A DNA stretch of 64,000 bases from Mortierella alpina. Taxonomy: Eukaryota; Mortierellomycota; Mortierellomycetes; Mortierellales; Mortierellaceae. The stretch lies in assembly GCA_029449245.1 (NCBI GenBank), contig JANATF010000004.1, positions 1,984,001 to 2,048,000 on the forward strand, in the 5' to 3' direction. Shown piece after piece: positions 9,498 through 19,960 of this stretch (position 1 is its first letter; every line of letters begins with the position of its first letter). Made by a program: the position numbers and the translations under genes. The notes under the pieces are model-generated. The model did no database searches, was not told the origin of the DNA, and worked only from the letters and a program-made list of their open reading frames with translations.

Positions 9498-11983
9498 ATG
9501 TCTGCCAAGTACTTCACCGACGACCACTCTGACCACATCCTCCAGGCAAAGTTCGGCACCCGTGCCATCCACGCCGGTCAGCACCCCGACCCCGTCACCG
9601 GTATGATCCCCCACTGCGTTGGCATTACTTGCTTCTTTAGCGATGTTGTGCTGATCAGCCTGGCGCAGACTGTAGTTTGTCGTTTGTCGTTTGTCGTTTG
9701 ACATCTCAGGAAACAACGCTCCTTGCGAACCAAAATCATGTTGTGGCTAGTCTAGTAGGTCATGCGCAGTATATATAGCACAGCGACTGACGGTGTCTTT
9801 TCCTCTCCTTCTTCCACAGGTGCCGTCATTCCTCCATTGTCGCTCTCGACCACCTTCAAGCAGCACAGCGCTGGAGAATACAACGTACGTGGCACCTTCT
9901 ATACCAACAGAAGATTCTATTTCTTTGCTCTGATCTGATCGACTGCGTCGGAGGGGGTTGGAGAATCGGTGTGTTGGGTACAGGGCTAAGGCGGGTGTTT
10001 CGAGCGATGGGCGTACAACAGCAACTTGGACCTCTTTTGCATGGCCACGCCGCACGCCGCCACGCAGCATCACAAAGCATTGTTGGCGCTATTTATCCCA
10101 CGGTGAAAGGAAATGCGGTGCGGTTGTCGGAGAACCCTTGTTGTTATTTTTTAATTTACTGGGAACCCTATTCATTCATATATATTACTATGGGAATTGT
10201 GTGCTTTCGCTTACAATACTTGGGAGTTTGAAAAATTGGGACCAAGGCCGGAGCAACAAAGACACGCAGGGCAAGGAGCACAGTGTGCGAGACGACACTA
10301 GAGGGCCACGACAACGTCATTTATGCAGCCCTCGCCGCCGAACAGCCAGACGCTAGTGCTGGGACCCACTCGCATTCGTCTCGTAGGGGACAGGGGCCTC
10401 ACGACACAGGGGCCGTGGGAAAGGAGCACCTTTGGCCCACAGGATAGGGGCGGCACAGGCAATATTGGGCACATAAGCTAATAACACCGTGCTAGGCTCG
10501 CTTGAGGGGGCAATGGAGGCAAGATTGGCCTCGTTGGGCGTGGGGAGCGTGGTGGTACACACTACCCGTGGGAGAACAGCGGAGGAAAAGTGCAGCGTGG
10601 GCGTGGTTCCACAGGCGAGCCCAGGTGTTTGCTCCCACCCGTGTTTGTCAGTGTTTGTCTTCGTACGTTGCAGCGGATACCCAAAGCCACGGACAACAAA
10701 GATCAATGTTCAGGGCAGTCTGGACCGTATTGTATATCCACTGTGTGCATCGTGTACAGTGCATCGTTCTAACCCACACTCGCCTGTTGTTGTGTCCTTG
10801 CCTGAACAGAACTTTGACTACTCCCGCAGCGGCAACCCCTCGCGCCTAGCCTTCGAGACGGCCGTGGCTGCCCTCGAGGGCGCCAAGTACGGCCTGGCCT
10901 TCTCCTCGGGCTCTGCCACCACGGCCACCATCGTGTCGTCGCTCCCCAAGGGATCCCACATCGTCTCCGTGAACGACGTCTACGGAGGCACCTACCGCTA
11001 CTTCACCAAGGTCGCCACCGCCCTCGGCGTCGAGGTCACCTTTGTCGACCTCGAGGATGCCGCCAACCTCGCCACCGCCATTCGCCCCAACACCAAGCTC
11101 GTCTGGGTCGAGACCCCCACTAACCCCACTCTTCGCCTGGTCGACATCAAGGCTGTTGCCGAGATTGCGCACAAGCACAACACTAAGCTTGTCGTCGACA
11201 ACACCTTCATGAGCCCCTTCTTCCAGAACCCTCTCCAGCTGGGCGCTGATATTGTTGTTCACTCTGTCACAAAGTACATCAACGGACACTCTGAGTAAGT
11301 CACACAGGCCCTTGATGGCTGCCAGGATAGAGTCGCTCTAGACACATTGGCTGCCTGGTTGAGCATGGTTGAATATGGCAGAATAGGATGCATGAGTACT
11401 CACTCTTTCTCGATTTGTTTGTTGCCTGCCGCATAGTGTTGTCATGGGTGTTGCCCTGACCTCCGACGATGAGATCCATACCAAGCTCGCTTTCCTCCAG
11501 AACTCGATCGGAGCTGTGCCCTCTGCCTTTGACTGCTTCCTTGCCAACCGCGGCTTGAAGACCCTTCACCTGCGCATGCGTCAGCACGCCACCAACGCCC
11601 AGGCGATCGCTGAGGCTCTTGAGGCCTCTCCTCGTGTCGAGAACGTCATCTACCCTGGTCTCCCCTCCCACCCCCAGCATGCGCTCGCAAAGTCGCAGCA
11701 GAAGGGATACGGAGGCATGATCTCGTTCAGGATCAAGGGCGATCTGGCCACTGCCAACGCCTTCCTGCGCAACGTCAAGTTCTTCACCCTTGCCGAGTCG
11801 CTCGGAGGTGTCGAGTCGCTGTGCGAGTTGCCTGCCACCATGACCCACGGCTCGGTCTCTGCCGAGGACAGAGCTGCTCTTGGCATCACCGAGAACCTGA
11901 TCCGTCTCTCGGTCGGAATTGAGGACACTGAGGACCTTGTCCAGGATGTGCTGGCTGCCCTCGAGGCCGCCGTCAAGCTGTAA
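9498..11983 (+). CDS. CYS3: cystathionine gamma-lyase, 399 aa
   Basis: Four exons: 9498-9600, 9820-9884, 10810-11294 and 11437-11983; phases agree and total 400 codons. The sequence follows the Cys/Met-metabolism PLP enzyme family from end to end: FGTRAIHAGQ at the start, the DYSRSGNPSR substrate region, the VDNTF segment, and SVTKYINGHSD with the PLP-binding Lys at about residue 211. The EVESLCELPATM-like stretch (here GVESLCELPATMTHGS) and GIEDTEDLV fit cystathionine gamma-lyase rather than the synthase. The enzyme cleaves cystathionine to cysteine, 2-oxobutyrate and ammonia in the cytosol, the last step of reverse transsulfuration. Intron 2 (925 nt) is far longer than the others. Confidence 0.95.
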
Positions 11984-12166
11984 AAAGAAGAAGAAAGCCC
12001 CTTGCCGCCGCGCATTCGAGTAGAATTCGTTTTAGACCTTGTATATTTTTTTCCACCCAACTCATAAAGCACACGCTGATTTAAAGCCACTGCGTCGTCT
12101 CATACTGTGCTGAGGAAGTGAGCGGATCAAAGCGCGCATTCTCTGCTGTAAATCTCATCACCACCA

Positions 12167-15100
12167 ATGGAGGACGTTCACATGGAGGAGCCAGGGGCTG
12201 CAACGCCTGGCCAAAGCAACCCACAGCATCAGCCGTCCGCCGCACCGTCCTCAGCTGCAGCTCCTCCGCAAGCGACGCCGCTCATGCATCCAGCGACAGG
12301 CGATGCAGATGCAACGCTAGCAGGTCCACGGGAGCACTCGAGCGCAAACACCTTCAACACTCCAGCCCACACTCTCGCAGGTGCTGTCCACCATGCCGCA
12401 CCTTCCCAGGCGGAACCGGATAGCAGAGATGGCAGTAGGGGGATGGACATGGACGCTTCAACATCAGATCACATCAAGATGGAGGACACCAACAAGCAGC
12501 CCCATGACACTGTGCAACCAAACAGTAACGGTGTTGAACATGGCGGCGGCAAGTCGCCATCACGACCTGCTGTCACACACCCCACAGCACCTGCATCCTC
12601 CTCTGCCTCTTCGGCCGCCATCGTCTCTACGCAAGTCGACCCTGCGCCTGGAACAGCAGAGGTAGGGCCCACGCTCGTTGCAGACGCTGAGGACAAACCC
12701 ACCGCCGCCACAGACCTTTCGACAGGTGCAGCTGACATACCTGCATCCACAGCAGAGGTATTACAGGCAGCAAAGCCAGAGTCATCACCAGCGCCGCCTA
12801 TAAGGACATACATCCCACAGTTCAAGTTCACGACGTTCACAGCCATGGCTCCACTGCCCACCAGGAATGTGACAAGCAACTTTCTCAAAACAGACAAAAA
12901 CTATGTGCTCAAGGACATGTCTGAACGGCAGAGGCGTCGAAAGAGGAAGGCAGGCGACCATGACGCTACAGCCGGACTTGCAGGAACGGAAGAGACAGAG
13001 GCAGGGGCGCAGGATAAGGAAAATTCAGAGAACGCAGAGGGCGGCGACGAAGACAACGAGTTGCTTTTGAAAAAGAAGAGGAACGATGAGCTCTCCGCGA
13101 TCCGGAAGGGTATCTTTGCGGACGATGACCTTGATCTGGAGGACGATACCTCACTCAAGAAGGACCAGGACGAAGACGAGGAGGGCATGTACAGCAGCGA
13201 GAGTGACTCAGAAGCAAGCGTTGTTAACGAGATGGACGAAAATGGAGAAACCAAGTCGGCAAGTCTATTTTTTTATTTTTTTTTTTGGCAGAATATGCAT
13301 ATGTCTGACGTTTTGATGTGACATGGCTCCTTTCTCAAGGACTAATATGGATTCTTTGTCTCTCGGCGCACGCTATAGTCCTCAGATGCGGGCAAGAAGA
13401 TCATTGTTATTCACCCTGGATCACGTGTGCTTAGGATAGGAAGGGCATCGGATGCCTATCCTGTCGTTACACCACATTGCATTGCTCGACGCATGAAACC
13501 TGCTGCTGCACCTAGTGGGAACTCTGTGAAAGGACACGATGCATCGTCAGCAGCTGCAGGAGGAGGAGTCTCGGCATTAGCTACTGACGCTGCGGCAGGA
13601 GACGAAACTTCAGGACAACAGGCTGCTGTTGGCAGCATGGCAGAAGATGATGGGGCGATGGATATCGATGGAGAGGAGTTGCAGGATATGGACGAGTCCG
13701 ATGTAAGCAGAGACACTGCTGATTCGCCTAAGACTTGACGATTCGTGCCGTACGACTCCATCCTGACCGTATCAATCTGACGTGCTTTTTTTCATTTTGC
13801 GATGACCCCAATAGGCGGTGAACGACAGGTACTTGAAAGAAATTGAGTACGATCTCAAGTTACGGATGAAGGCTGCAAAGCGGCGACCCGTACCCAATGC
13901 CAAAACGCAAGTGCGGTCCTTCAATACTTCTACGAGACCTGAAAAGATTCTCGATCACAATGATCCGTACAAGGTTGAATGGACTGATCCAGCGACTGAG
14001 GGCGAATTTATTATTGGACAGAAGGTGAGCAATCAGTATCAGCAATAGCCCGCACGTTTTTGTTGTTTTTCGTCCGTGCGTTGCTCTGACTCTTTTAATA
14101 TCAATGTTCTCCCGTGATGCAATGCAATCCTTGTCCGACAGGCTTTGAATCTACCGACGGGCGCACATCACACGTTCAAACTGTTCTGGCCGATCGTGGG
14201 TGGAAAGTTGAACGAGCAGGACTACGCTACCCCGCGAGTGGTCGTATCCGATCTTGAGACTATCTGGACAAAAGTTATTCAAGAGGACCTTGACATCGAT
14301 CCAAAAACCTTTAGGGTATGTGAAGAAGGTTGATTATGTTCTATTTCATGACGTGATAGAATAACCAAAAATATGCTAACAATCGGTTCGCTGTGAAAAT
14401 AGAAACATTACGCGCTACTAATTATTCCGGACCTGTACAGCAAGCTCTATGTTTTGGAACTTGTTGGCATGCTCTTGAACTCGATGCAGTTTCGCGGCGT
14501 CATGGTCCAGCAGGAATCTGTGTGTGCGTCCTTTGGCGCTGGTGTGTCTGCAGCCTGCGTGGTCGATATTGGAGCCGAAGTCACCAAGGTTGCTTGCGTC
14601 GAGGATGGAATCTGTATCCCGAATTCACGCGCAATGTTAAAGTATGGAGGCGACGATATTACGCGCGTCTTTACTGCACTGGTGAAGCGTACGGGTTTCC
14701 CGTATCAGGATTTGGATTTGGCCCAGACATATGACTGGAGGCTGATGGAGGAGCTGAAGGAAAAGTGGTGTACGATGAACGAGGCGGATCTGACGGTTCA
14801 AGTCTACTCTTTCTTTGTCCGAAAGCCCGAGAAACAGACAGAAAAGTACCAAGTCAAGGTCTATGACGAAGTGGCGCTTTCGCCCATGGTGAGTGGCAAA
14901 TGGTCCTAGCAGTGGCCTACATCGCTTTCTCATGTTGTGTGTGTGTGTGCATTTGAAAATGCTAAATATCCACATTGGTTCGCCTGACTCCCACATAGTG
15001 CCTATTCTTCCCGGGGGTGATTCGAAGATGGATTGAGCAGCGGGAAACCAAGACGAGCTTTGCCAAAGTAACCAACTATGAGGACATTAATGAGGATGCA

Positions 15101-16090
15101 CCGCCAGTAAGTCGAGAAAATACCCCCCTCCCAATCCGATCTTTGCATGCAGGATGTGACGCTCTCGTACTCTGGTTTTCCACATCAGATTGCTAAGTTT
15201 TTGGTGGTCCGTATGGTATAATTTCTTATTTTGACATAGCTGTCGTTGATAAATCAATCGTCCAAGAAGAATGCTGCAGCTGCGGCTGTTGCAGCGGCCG
15301 CAAGAGCCGGGACGCCGTCCTTGATCACACCTGGAGAAGAAGCCAGCAACAATAATAGCAACAACAGCAACGGAGTGAACGGCGGATCAAATGCAGGAAC
15401 GCCCATCCCCGGAGTATCGTCAGCAGCAGCCACTCCAGCGCAGACCCCTGCTCCGTCAGGGCCTTCGTTGATGGTCCCTGGAGCAGTCGTGGGCACGTCC
15501 ATGCCAGTGGAAAGCGCAGTGGATGTGGTGATTCCATTTGCGATGGAGCCTTTGGTGAGGACCACTGACAAGGCATGGGAGGTTGCAGGAACCATCGGCA
15601 AAGATGATTTTTCGAGCTTGGTGGCGCTGGACATTGTTGTTGCACAGTCGATTTCGAACTGTGGAAGCGAGGAGCGATCCAAGAAACTTTACGGCAGCAT
15701 TATCCTTGTTGGCGGAGGTGGCATGGTCAAGGGCTTTGACAGGGTTCTTGAAGACCGGTAAGTGCTGCTGGTGTGTTTGGTATGATGTTGTGGATACTAA
15801 AGTGGGGCGCTTGCGGAAATGGTTTGTTCACACTGCTCCTGTTTTTCGTTACTGGATCTTGCTTCACTAGCCTGTTCCAAGCTTTGCCAGCGACTCTTAC
15901 CACAGTCGAGAAGGTCGAAGTGCTGCCCTCGCCTCGTGAAATGGACCCCCGGCTGCTGGTTTGGAAGGGAGGTTCGGTGCTGGGTAAACTCGAGAGCTCC
16001 AAGGAACTCTGGATCAAGCCGTTGGAGTGGGCATTGCAGGGCCGCAGGGTGTTGCGGGATAAGGCTCTCTTTGTCTGGAGCAAGGATTAG
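12167..16090 (+). CDS. ARP8: actin-related protein 8, INO80 chromatin-remodelling subunit, 1,043 aa
   Basis: Eight exons: 12167-13258, 13379-13702, 13815-14024, 14142-14315, 14403-14888, 14999-15106, 15240-15757 and 15871-16090 (1,044 codons with stop). Intron 1 uses a GC donor (GCAAGT). Residues 1 to about 230 are a Pro/Ala/Ser-rich disordered tail, then a basic stretch RQRRRKRK and an acidic region. The actin fold begins near residue 368 with KKIIVIHPGSRVLRIGRASD, as in Arp8. Later come the nucleotide-fold segments GAGVSAACVVDIGAEVTKVAC and SIILVGGGGMVKGF. An Ala/Asn/Ser-rich insert (about residues 799-893) splits the fold. Arp8 with Arp4 and actin forms the INO80 module that binds linker DNA in the nucleus. 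Confidence 0.92.
13259..13378 (+). other. GC-AG intron of ARP8
   Basis: Joining 13258 to 13379 in phase 0 gives the continuous segment KSSSDAGKKIIVIHPGS. The donor reads GCAAGT, the accepted GC-AG consensus, and the acceptor is CTATAG. The GT dinucleotides nearby do not give the right phase. All other introns modelled in this window start with GT. Confidence 0.75.
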
Positions 16091-16162
16091 AAGGTGTCCC
16101 TTAAAAAAAATGTATGTAGTCTGATCCGCGCATTTGTGTATATTACGGGTTGTGTCTACGGG

Positions 16163-16603
16163 CTATGTTCTCCGTTCTTGTCTGCTCTTGGAGACGAGGG
16201 CGACGATGTCCTCCAGTGTCTGGGCCTTGTCAGCGTCCTCCACGGAGATGTCGATCTCTGCGATCTCCTGCTCCAGCTTGTCCAGCAGCTGGTAGGTCTT
16301 GAAGACGTCGAGACCGAGGTCGGCCTTCAGACGGCTGCCGAGTGTGATCGTGGCGCGGACGTCGTCCGGGCTGTCTTGGACCCGGAGCATCTCTGAGACA
16401 GTCTTGAAGACGAGGTCTTGGACATCCGCGGTGTTTTTCGCGGGGGGTGACGGTAGGGAGGGAGGGGACGACGAAGAGGAGGAGTGTGCTCGTGAGCTCG
16501 TGTGGAGAAGGGTCCAGCAGGGTGGCGAGAGGATGGAGGGTGCACGCGCAGCAAAGGGCGCTGCCAGGATCGAGGAGCTGCTCCTGCAGATGTGTCTGAG
16601 CAT
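16163..16603 (-). CDS. mitochondrial acyl-carrier-protein-like protein lacking the phosphopantetheine serine, 146 aa
   Basis: A single-exon frame. I start it at the ATG at 16603, which opens a Ser/Arg/Ala-rich leader of mitochondrial-import type (MLRHICRSSSSILAAPFAAR, then LLHTSSRAHSS). An in-frame ATG at 16810 would add 69 residues of low-complexity sequence. The last 80 residues align with acyl carrier proteins: helix 1 VFKTVSEMLRV, then GSRLKADLGLD, then helix 2 and the EDADKAQTLEDIVALV end. In true carriers DLGLD is followed by S-L/M-D; the Ser accepts 4'-phosphopantetheine. Here the residues are V-F-K, so the product cannot be a normal acyl carrier. It may be a structural partner of LYR proteins or of fatty-acid synthesis. 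It converges with ARP8, with 72 bp between the stops. Confidence 0.8.
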   Translation of the reverse strand: MLRHICRSSSSILAAPFAARAPSILSPPCWTLLHTSSRAHSSSSSSPPSLPSPPAKNTADVQDLVFKTVSEMLRVQDSPDDVRATITLGSRLKADLGLDVFKTYQLLDKLEQEIAEIDISVEDADKAQTLEDIVALVSKSRQERRT

Positions 16604-16993
16604 GGGTGGGGTGGCTGCAGGGGGTGGTGATTGGCTGCGAGGAGAGACGGAAAAGAGGGATGGACGCGAAGAGATGGAAGCGAAGGGATGGAGCAGGCGC
16701 AGAGGGATAGCAAAGTCTTTGTTGTTGTTGACTGTTGTTGACTGGACGTGCTGCAGCGCAGGCATCGACGGGGATGGGGGATGGACAGACATCAGGCCCT
16801 CACTTTGCACACTTTACATTCTTTGCACACTTTGCATTCTTTGCACACTTTGCATTCTTTGCACACCCTGAACACCTTGCATCCCTTGCTGCACCCTCGC
16901 CACCTGTCCCCTGTCCATCTTCATCGCCGCTCCTCATCATCTCATCTTCCCTAGCAGATCCGCCCTTGCTGCCAGGCGAGCCTCCCCTCCGAC
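16604..16993. promoter_or_regulatory. divergent promoter between the acyl-carrier-like and GT31-like genes
   Basis: The two genes point away from each other across 390 bp, so both promoters must be here. The region contains a pyrimidine-rich plus-strand stretch (about 16880-16960) and the 18-bp tandem repeat. No confident TATA box was seen on either side. Confidence 0.5.
16804..16866. repeat. 18-bp tandem repeat, 3.5 copies
   Basis: Units of TTTGCACACTTTGCATTC run head to tail from 16804 to 16866; the first copy differs at one base (TTACATTC). The repeat sits in the shared upstream region of two divergently transcribed genes. Confidence 0.9.
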
Positions 16994-18634
16994 ATGGCCA
17001 ACAACACCGCAAGGACTGTCCGCCTGGCGGGCATGGTCTTCTCCGCCATCCTGGCCCTGCTTCTCCTCAGGTCGCTCTTCCGCCGCTCATCCAACAGTCG
17101 CCATTCGTCCAGACTCCGGTACAGCCTGCCTCTCGTCAACCCGATCACCCCCCGAGGCATCTCAGTCCGTCGCCAGCGTCTAATCCTCATCTCTTCTCAT
17201 TCGCCTCTGTCGTAGGGTCGAGGAGCCAGTCGTAGTCATTCTGGTTCACCCTTCTCCGTCGCTCAACAAAGCCGCCAACTTTGAGCTGAAGCGCGCGATC
17301 GCCCGGACCTGGGCCAAGGACGTCGAGGACTTTGGCGCCAGTGTCTTCTTTGTGGGCGAACATGACGGCGAGACTGTCATGAGGCGGCCAAGTGAGTTCC
17401 AAGGTCGGGCCCAATCCCTGTCCACTCGATTTGGACCCATATCTCTTGGATCAGGAGACTCTGGAACAGACGCTGGGGCAGGAGCAGACGAGTCTACTGA
17501 ACCAGGCTATTCAAAAGAAGAACCCATGCGAAAGATGCTTATCCCATCGGTTCTTGAAAACGGACAGGCAGACGACGCCTCTGGACTCTTAAAGGTATTA
17601 TACATTAAGATCATCGCGGACCCCTTGCAAGTTCTGATCAAAGAAAAGGTGATCGTTTCACTAATCATGAACCGGAGGATCGCTTGTTCCTGAACTAGGC
17701 CTACCACTTTCTCTACAACAACACCAACTGGTACGCAGGACCGATCTTTCAAACGTACCCATTCATCCTCACCACCGATACAACCCACTACATCCATGTT
17801 GAGAACTTGGTGGCGACCTTGCTGTCGTCGCGTCCTCGACGGCTCTTGACCTTGAAGGACGATCCTGCCTTTTCAGGCTCCATGTCTGAGGCCTCCGAGT
17901 GCAGTGCTGAGGATCTTGGGGACAAGGCAGGCCTCACTTCAAGCAACGAGGATAACAATCCTCCCAACACAAAAGAGCAGTATGCGCACTGGACATTGGC
18001 CAGGACTCATCTCATTTCGAAGCAGCTAGTCGCCATGGTGGGACCCCATTTGCATGAATGCGTAAAGTCGGAAGCAACAGCGGCCATGGATTCTGGAGAG
18101 GCTTTCCAGCGCTGCGTCAAAGAATGGGCAATGAGTCCTCTCTTCTGGAAGAATGGATATTGCGGTCGTTTGGCAGCCCTCCGATATCAGGCACCGGCTC
18201 CTGGATCGCCCCTGGACTCGTCCATACCGCATGCCATGTCGTCCCGAGCCCAATACGCCTCCAGGAAGGAACGCATGGGCCCCCCTCCAACGCCTGATGA
18301 GTTTGAGGAATTCTATCGATTGAAGCAGCAGGAGCGTGCTCTGGAGATGCAGCAACAGCAGCAGAACCAGGGTTTAGAGGCTTTGGATGAAAACATTGAG
18401 GAGGAGAGTCTTCTGATGCAAAAAGGCTCCTCCAGCCGGGAAAAGGAAGAGGCGCGAAAGTTGCTTCAGCAACTCACGTCCTCTTCTGGTGCCGGTTCCG
18501 AGGCGGGTCCAGCTGCTGCACACTGGATCGTAGGTTCTGGATTGACCCAACCAGAGGACTTTACACTTATCTATCAGAGCCTGGTCGATCGCGAGGAACT
18601 GGAAGATGAGTACCAAGACGACATGGACTACTGA
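16994..18634 (+). CDS. GT31 (core-1 galactosyltransferase-like) type II membrane protein, DxD motif eroded, 479 aa
   Basis: Three exons: 16994-17118, 17216-17594 and 17699-18634, phases consistent, 480 codons. Residues about 9-29 form one membrane anchor (LAGMVFSAILALLLL), giving a type II Golgi topology. The lumenal part has the GT31 features ELKRAIARTWAKDV (compare R-x-A-I-R-x-T-W) and FGASVFFVGEHDG. Then KAYHFLYNNTNWYAG is followed by TTDTTHYIHVENL, aligning with the core-1 beta-1,3-galactosyltransferase stretch that carries A-D-D-D-T-Y-V-x-V-x-N-L. The metal-binding DDD is D-T-T here, so activity is doubtful. A disordered insert and a Gln/Glu-rich C-terminus follow. It may be a divergent transferase or a non-catalytic relative. 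Confidence 0.7.
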
Positions 18635-19281
18635 TAGACAAATCTGCAATAATAGGCTCCAAGCCGGTGTATATGAATTCCGTATTTTCTAGCCGCTGTA
18701 TAATTGTCTCTCCTCCAGACCTTAGCTGTTGTTATCCAATCGTCACCTCTATTTCCCAGATGGCTTGCATTGCGGGGTGATTTGCGTGGCATGGCGAGGT
18801 GAGGCTTTGGCATAAAGGAAGATACTACGTCTTTTTAAATCCGCATCCACTTAATAGTCGCGTTACCCAAGGAGAAAAGAGAAAACAGATGGCAACAATT
18901 TTCTATACCACTTTCACTACCAGGAACGGCTGAAGTCAGCATTGGTGGTGGTATTTCTTTCCGAGTGGGGTATCTTTCGCTCGCTCCATGCACAGGAGCA
19001 CGCTCGTGCACTTCAAGTTTTTGCCTGCTGCTAAATATAGCGATTACACCTCACGCGCGATGACGAGAGGGAGCACTTTGCTGCTGAGCGCATTCTTCAT
19101 ACAAAACGCATTTGAAGTTTGATGATGATTCGAGATATAGGTCCCTCCTTGTACCCTTTGCTGACCAGACAACAGAGTTGATTACCCACTAGAGAGAACG
19201 AAAGACGCCTCAGTAAATTCCTACCCTACTGCAACGAACTGCTACGACAAACCTGCACACCGAGACCGTTACCTCGCCTAC
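18635..19281. other. intergenic, nothing recognised
   Basis: This 650-bp stretch follows the GT31-like stop. No open frame has recognisable sequence or splice signals, and no RNA gene was found by eye. Confidence 0.4.
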
Positions 19282-19960
19282 CCTTACGTATGAATCAATG
19301 TCGCAGCCCTGGAACTCAAAGCCCCGCAACGCCGCCCAATGTCGGGGGGTATCGATGTCCGTGAAAGGATGAAGGCATCTCGGATGGCAGAGAAAGCTGG
19401 TCTCCGCATATTTTGGAGGATTACGCTGACCAACGCGACTGGGACAATGAGAAGATGGCGGAAATCAGTCACTATGTGAACCTAAAGTTGCGCAACGAGG
19501 CGTAAGCAGTTTCGATGGTACATCCAGACTGGGATGTCTTGCCTCGGGAGCTGCTCCGGCTCTTCGACTTGAAGAAGGAATCTACCGTATGGGCACATGG
19601 CGAAGAAAAATCAATGCACGCTGAAAGAATACAAGTTCACCACTAGCAACGTCAAGTTTGACCTCGCTAGTGTTGAGGACAGCTTAAAGGTGCTCGGCAT
19701 TGGGAGCGAGGGCAACGACTTTATAACTCGCAAGATCATGGAATGCTTGCTTGACCTCCTGTGGGAGGAGCTCCATGATAATTGGTGCGTTATCCCTCCA
19801 ATGCTGGAGGAGCTCAAGATGGAGATCATTTTGCGCATAAGGAGGGATCTGAGAGGGAGTGGCCAGAGAACCTGTTCTTAGGGCGACTCTGGCCATAACC
19901 GATTGGTTCACTAACTGTGTCAGATCAGATTCATAAAGACCGCCACGACACTCCATTTTG
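19282..19960 (+). pseudogene. decayed coding fragment, frame-shifted, family unknown
   Basis: Coding-like peptides appear in different plus-strand frames in succession: one around 19370-19503 (includes HILEDYADQRDWDNEK), one around 19510-19650 (includes HPDWDVLPRELLRLFDLKK), and one from 19597 to 19881 (includes SVEDSLKVLGIGSEGND). Each is ended by a stop codon, and no splice sites join them. That pattern suggests a gene broken by small insertions or deletions. I do not recognise the family. Confidence 0.35.

Noticed and set aside
10846-11848. Long minus-strand frames opposite cystathionine gamma-lyase
   Set aside because: They are antisense shadows of a GC-biased, strongly conserved coding exon and resemble no family.
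12901-13254. 117-codon Ser-rich minus-strand frame
   Set aside because: Antisense to the acidic part of ARP8 exon 1; the Ser/Leu composition is the mirror of Glu/Asp/Lys codons.
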